Origin: Domibacillus enclensis
GTDB taxonomy: Bacteria > Bacillota > Bacilli > Bacillales > Domibacillaceae
Direction: 5' to 3'
NCBI RefSeq assembly: GCF_900156125.1
Contig: NZ_FTLX01000003.1
Span: forward strand, 1 to 64,000
Length of the DNA: 64,000 bases
A model generated the notes under the pieces. It did not search any database and was not told where the DNA came from. It saw only the letters and a program-made list of their open reading frames with translations. A program made the translations under genes and the position numbers. This document shows, piece by piece, positions 62,057 through 64,000 of the stretch (within the stretch, counting starts at the first letter, position 1; each line of letters opens with the position of its first letter).

Positions 62057-62169
62057 TAACGCCGATAAAATAAATATAACGCCGGTATGCACCTGCCGAT
62101 CGCCGGTATCTACATGATACCGGCGATCGGCTATTCGGTATCGGCGCTAATCAAAATATACCGGCGATA
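62057..62169. repeat. intergenic palindromic-unit array, copy C
   Basis: Six units stepped at 20-21 bases: TAACGCCGATA (62057), TAACGCCGGTA (62077), GATCGCCGGTA (62098), TACCGGCGAT (62118), TATCGGCGCTA (62138), TACCGGCGATA (62159). The centre is a perfect 16-bp inverted repeat (GCCGATCGCCGGTATC, 62095-62110, and complement, 62116-62131) with a five-base loop TACAT. First three units and last three units are mirror images. It lies between the convergent DinB and efflux genes. Confidence 0.87.
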
Positions 62170-62194
62170 GCACCCTTCCTGTCAGCGCTGGTTG

Positions 62195-63664
62195 TTATCC
62201 TGCTGACTGCTCCTGCTTGATGGTTTTCTGAACGGGCGTAACCCGCTTCATAAAGAAAGCAAGGAACAGTGCGACAATGGCAATGAATACTGAAACCGTG
62301 AAGGAGAAGTTAATGCCGTTCAGCATGGCTTCATTTGCGATGTTTGCCATTGCGGACGGATCGCCGGCAGCTGATTCGGCCAGGCGTTCTGCTTCAGCGT
62401 TCGTCCGGTTTTGCATCAGTGTAACAAGGAATGCGGACCCGACCGCACCGGACACCTGCTGTAAGGTGTTGTTCATCGCGGTGCCATGAGGATTCATGGC
62501 AGGCGGCAGCTGGTTTAACCCGTTTGTCATCACCGGCATCATCACCATCGACATGCCGAACATGCGAAGAGTGTAAATAAACATAATGTAGCCGTAAGAC
62601 GTATCCATCGTTAAGTTGCTGAACATAAACGTCGTTAAAATCGTAATGGACAGCCCGATGACTGCTAAAATACGTGCGCCGAATTTATCGAATAAAATGC
62701 CGGTGATTGGCGACATAATCCCCATCGCAATGGCACCCGGCAGCATTAACAAACCAGAGTCAAGCGGTGAAATGCCGCGAATGGTTTGAACATAGATCGG
62801 CATAAGCAGCATCGCGGAAAACATCGCCATCGCAAGAACGACTGAAATGGCGGATGACAGAGCGAACATCGGATACTTGTAAATGCGGAATTCAAGCAGC
62901 GGCTCCTCCAGTTTCATTTGGCGTAAAACGAATAACACCAGTCCGGTTACACCAGCGGCAATCGCTCCGTAGACGTGAATGGAGTCCCAGCCCCGCTCAC
63001 CGGCAGAGCTGAATCCGTACAGGATACCGCCAAAGCCGATGCTTGATAAAACAAGAGACAGAACATCCAGTGAAATATTCCGCTGCGGTGTAATGTTTTT
63101 CAGCTTAAAGAAAGCAAACAGGAGCGTAATCGCCGCAATCGGAATCACAACGTCAAACAGTGTGCGCCATGAATAGTGCTCAATGAGCCAGCCGGAAAGC
63201 GTTGGACCGATGGCAGGCGCAGTAATCATCACAAGGCCGAAAATGCCCATCGCTGCTCCGCGCCGCTCGACCGGGAAGCTTGCCAGCATCACGTTCATTA
63301 AAAGCGGCATCATTATAGCGGAGCCGGACGCTTGAATCATTCGAGCGGCAAGAAGCACACTAAATGTAGGTGACAGTGTGGCGAGCACCGACCCTGCTGT
63401 AAATAAAATCATGGCTGTAATAAATAAATTCCGGTTAGTGAATTTTTGAATAAAAAACGCACTGGCCGGGATCAGGATGCCGTTCACGAGCATATATCCC
63501 GTCGACAGCCATTGAACGGCTGAGGCGGATACGTCAAATTCGTTCATAATAGACGGAAGCGCCACATTCAAAAGTGTTTCATTTAAAAGGGAAACAAACG
63601 CGCCGACAAACAAAATAGCAATCATTGCATAAGGCGGCTTATCAAGTCCTCCATGTGTGTTCAA
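62195..63664 (-). CDS. DHA2-family MFS multidrug efflux transporter (LmrB/EmrB-like)
   Basis: 489 residues from TTG 63664, seven bases after GGAGG; ATG 63670 is only one base from that site. Fourteen predicted helices. LLNETLLNVALPSIMNEF in helix 1, WLSTGYMLVNGILIPASAFF in helix 2 and the helix 5 motif APAIGPTLSGWLIEHYSWRT are typical of EmrB/QacA/LmrB proton antiporters. The divergent TetR gene is the probable repressor. Substrates are not predictable; lincosamides and dyes are common for the group. Confidence 0.9.
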   Translation of the reverse strand: MNTHGGLDKPPYAMIAILFVGAFVSLLNETLLNVALPSIMNEFDVSASAVQWLSTGYMLVNGILIPASAFFIQKFTNRNLFITAMILFTAGSVLATLSPTFSVLLAARMIQASGSAIMMPLLMNVMLASFPVERRGAAMGIFGLVMITAPAIGPTLSGWLIEHYSWRTLFDVVIPIAAITLLFAFFKLKNITPQRNISLDVLSLVLSSIGFGGILYGFSSAGERGWDSIHVYGAIAAGVTGLVLFVLRQMKLEEPLLEFRIYKYPMFALSSAISVVLAMAMFSAMLLMPIYVQTIRGISPLDSGLLMLPGAIAMGIMSPITGILFDKFGARILAVIGLSITILTTFMFSNLTMDTSYGYIMFIYTLRMFGMSMVMMPVMTNGLNQLPPAMNPHGTAMNNTLQQVSGAVGSAFLVTLMQNRTNAEAERLAESAAGDPSAMANIANEAMLNGINFSFTVSVFIAIVALFLAFFMKRVTPVQKTIKQEQSAG

Positions 63665-63726
63665 GGTCATTCCTCCAGTACCATACTATAGGTTCAATAT
63701 TTATACTCTTGTTCCAACAGGTATTT

Positions 63727-63755
63727 ATAATATACCGGTTGTCCAAAAAAATCAA
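63727..63755 (-). promoter_or_regulatory. promoter of the efflux gene
   Basis: On the minus strand TTGATT and TATTAT at 17 bases. The intervening ATACCGGTTGTCC region would be a natural site for the TetR repressor. Confidence 0.6.
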
Positions 63756-63849
63756 CAAATAAATGACGGTTTCTTTTAAAGTGTTGAAATAAAAGTATTT
63801 TTAAAGTAATCTCGGATTAGACTGATAGTTCAAAAAGGATGTGCATCGA

Positions 63850-64000
63850 TTGAATGAACGAAAGAAGAAGGTAATGGAAGCCGCGCATTCTTTGTTTATC
63901 GAAAAAGGGTACGCCGCAACGTCCATACAAGATATTTTGGAAAAAAGCGCTATTTCAAAAGGTACCTTTTATAATTATTTCCCATCAAAAAATGAACTGT
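63850..64000 (+). CDS. TetR-family regulator, N-terminal part
   Basis: The frame begins at TTG 63850, six bases after AAGGATGTG, and is still open at the window edge, so only 50 residues are seen. MNERKKKVMEAAHSLFIEKG and TSIQDILEKSAISKGTFYNYFPSKNEL form the TetR helix-turn-helix. Divergent from the efflux gene, which it probably represses in the LmrA/QacR manner. Confidence 0.88.
   Translation, partial: MNERKKKVMEAAHSLFIEKGYAATSIQDILEKSAISKGTFYNYFPSKNEL

Noticed and set aside
20189..62169. The three repeat arrays as CRISPR
   Set aside because: Units are only about 11 bp, degenerate and inverted about a centre, with spacers of about 10 bases; no cas genes are present.

Overview
The window looks like chromosome of a mesophilic, aerobic, spore-forming Bacillaceae with moderate GC. 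The basis is the gene content: minor spore coat-core proteins SspH and SspK, a Spo0E-type phosphatase next to a KinE-like kinase, the des-desK-desR cold-sensing cluster, RsbQ, YdjO, YwaC-type alarmone synthetase, ohr-ohrR, IolD/E/G/I, and strong AGGAGG ribosome binding sites with frequent TTG/GTG starts. The genus cannot be fixed from the sequence alone. I found no rRNA, tRNA, prophage, complete insertion sequence or CRISPR array.

Layout. 1-6.5 kb: the distal part of a myo-inositol operon (iolD cut by the window edge, then iolE, an IolT-type transporter, iolG, iolH-like, iolI). 6.5-12.1 kb: an MFS transporter, a LacI-family regulator, a sugar-binding lipoprotein paired with a chemoreceptor, and a tautomerase; a perfect 28-bp palindrome precedes the lipoprotein. 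12.2-20.1 kb: an SLH protein, thiT under a TPP riboswitch, an HNH protein, an LprI-like lipoprotein, a DUF368 (PopT-type) protein, several hypotheticals and a TVP38 protein. 20.3-26.9 kb: a MarR/nitroreductase/monooxygenase group, trhO, an ABC-F protein behind an attenuator leader, spore proteins on the minus strand, a HEAT-repeat protein and a class-I amidotransferase-like hydrolase. 27.1-33.6 kb: YflT, two c-di-GMP enzymes (one coupled to RsbQ), an exonuclease-BRCT protein and a TRM11-like methyltransferase. 33.7-38.9 kb: des-desKR, relP, a PrsA-like foldase. 39.0-45.6 kb: a cytochrome b-molybdopterin fusion, an SGNH esterase, a TerD-like gene, a gene-less IS200/IS605-like remnant, ohr-gpx-ohrR and asparagine synthetase. 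45.6-51.5 kb: ppnP, small genes, sporulation signalling, a chemoreceptor. 51.5-57.6 kb: malate synthase G with IclR, a structured RNA leader before a cell-wall amidase-domain protein, a CAP protein and a lone siderophore-type hydroxylase. 57.6-61.5 kb: a sigma-54-controlled 3-hydroxybutyrate module. 61.5-64 kb: DinB and a divergent TetR/DHA2 efflux pair, with TetR cut by the window edge.

Points that the gene list does not explain: three intergenic arrays of a degenerate palindromic unit near TAYCGSCGRTA, phased at about 20-21 bp (20.2, 37.1 and 62.1 kb); a highly structured ~270-nt transcript with its own promoter and terminator at 54.5-54.8 kb; a transposon remnant keeping promoter and guide-RNA-like structure but no tnpA/tnpB at 41.8-42.2 kb; and an attenuator with a three-codon leader peptide before the ABC-F gene. 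I see no obvious new multi-gene defence or metabolic system; the RNA and repeat signals are the best candidates for something undescribed.
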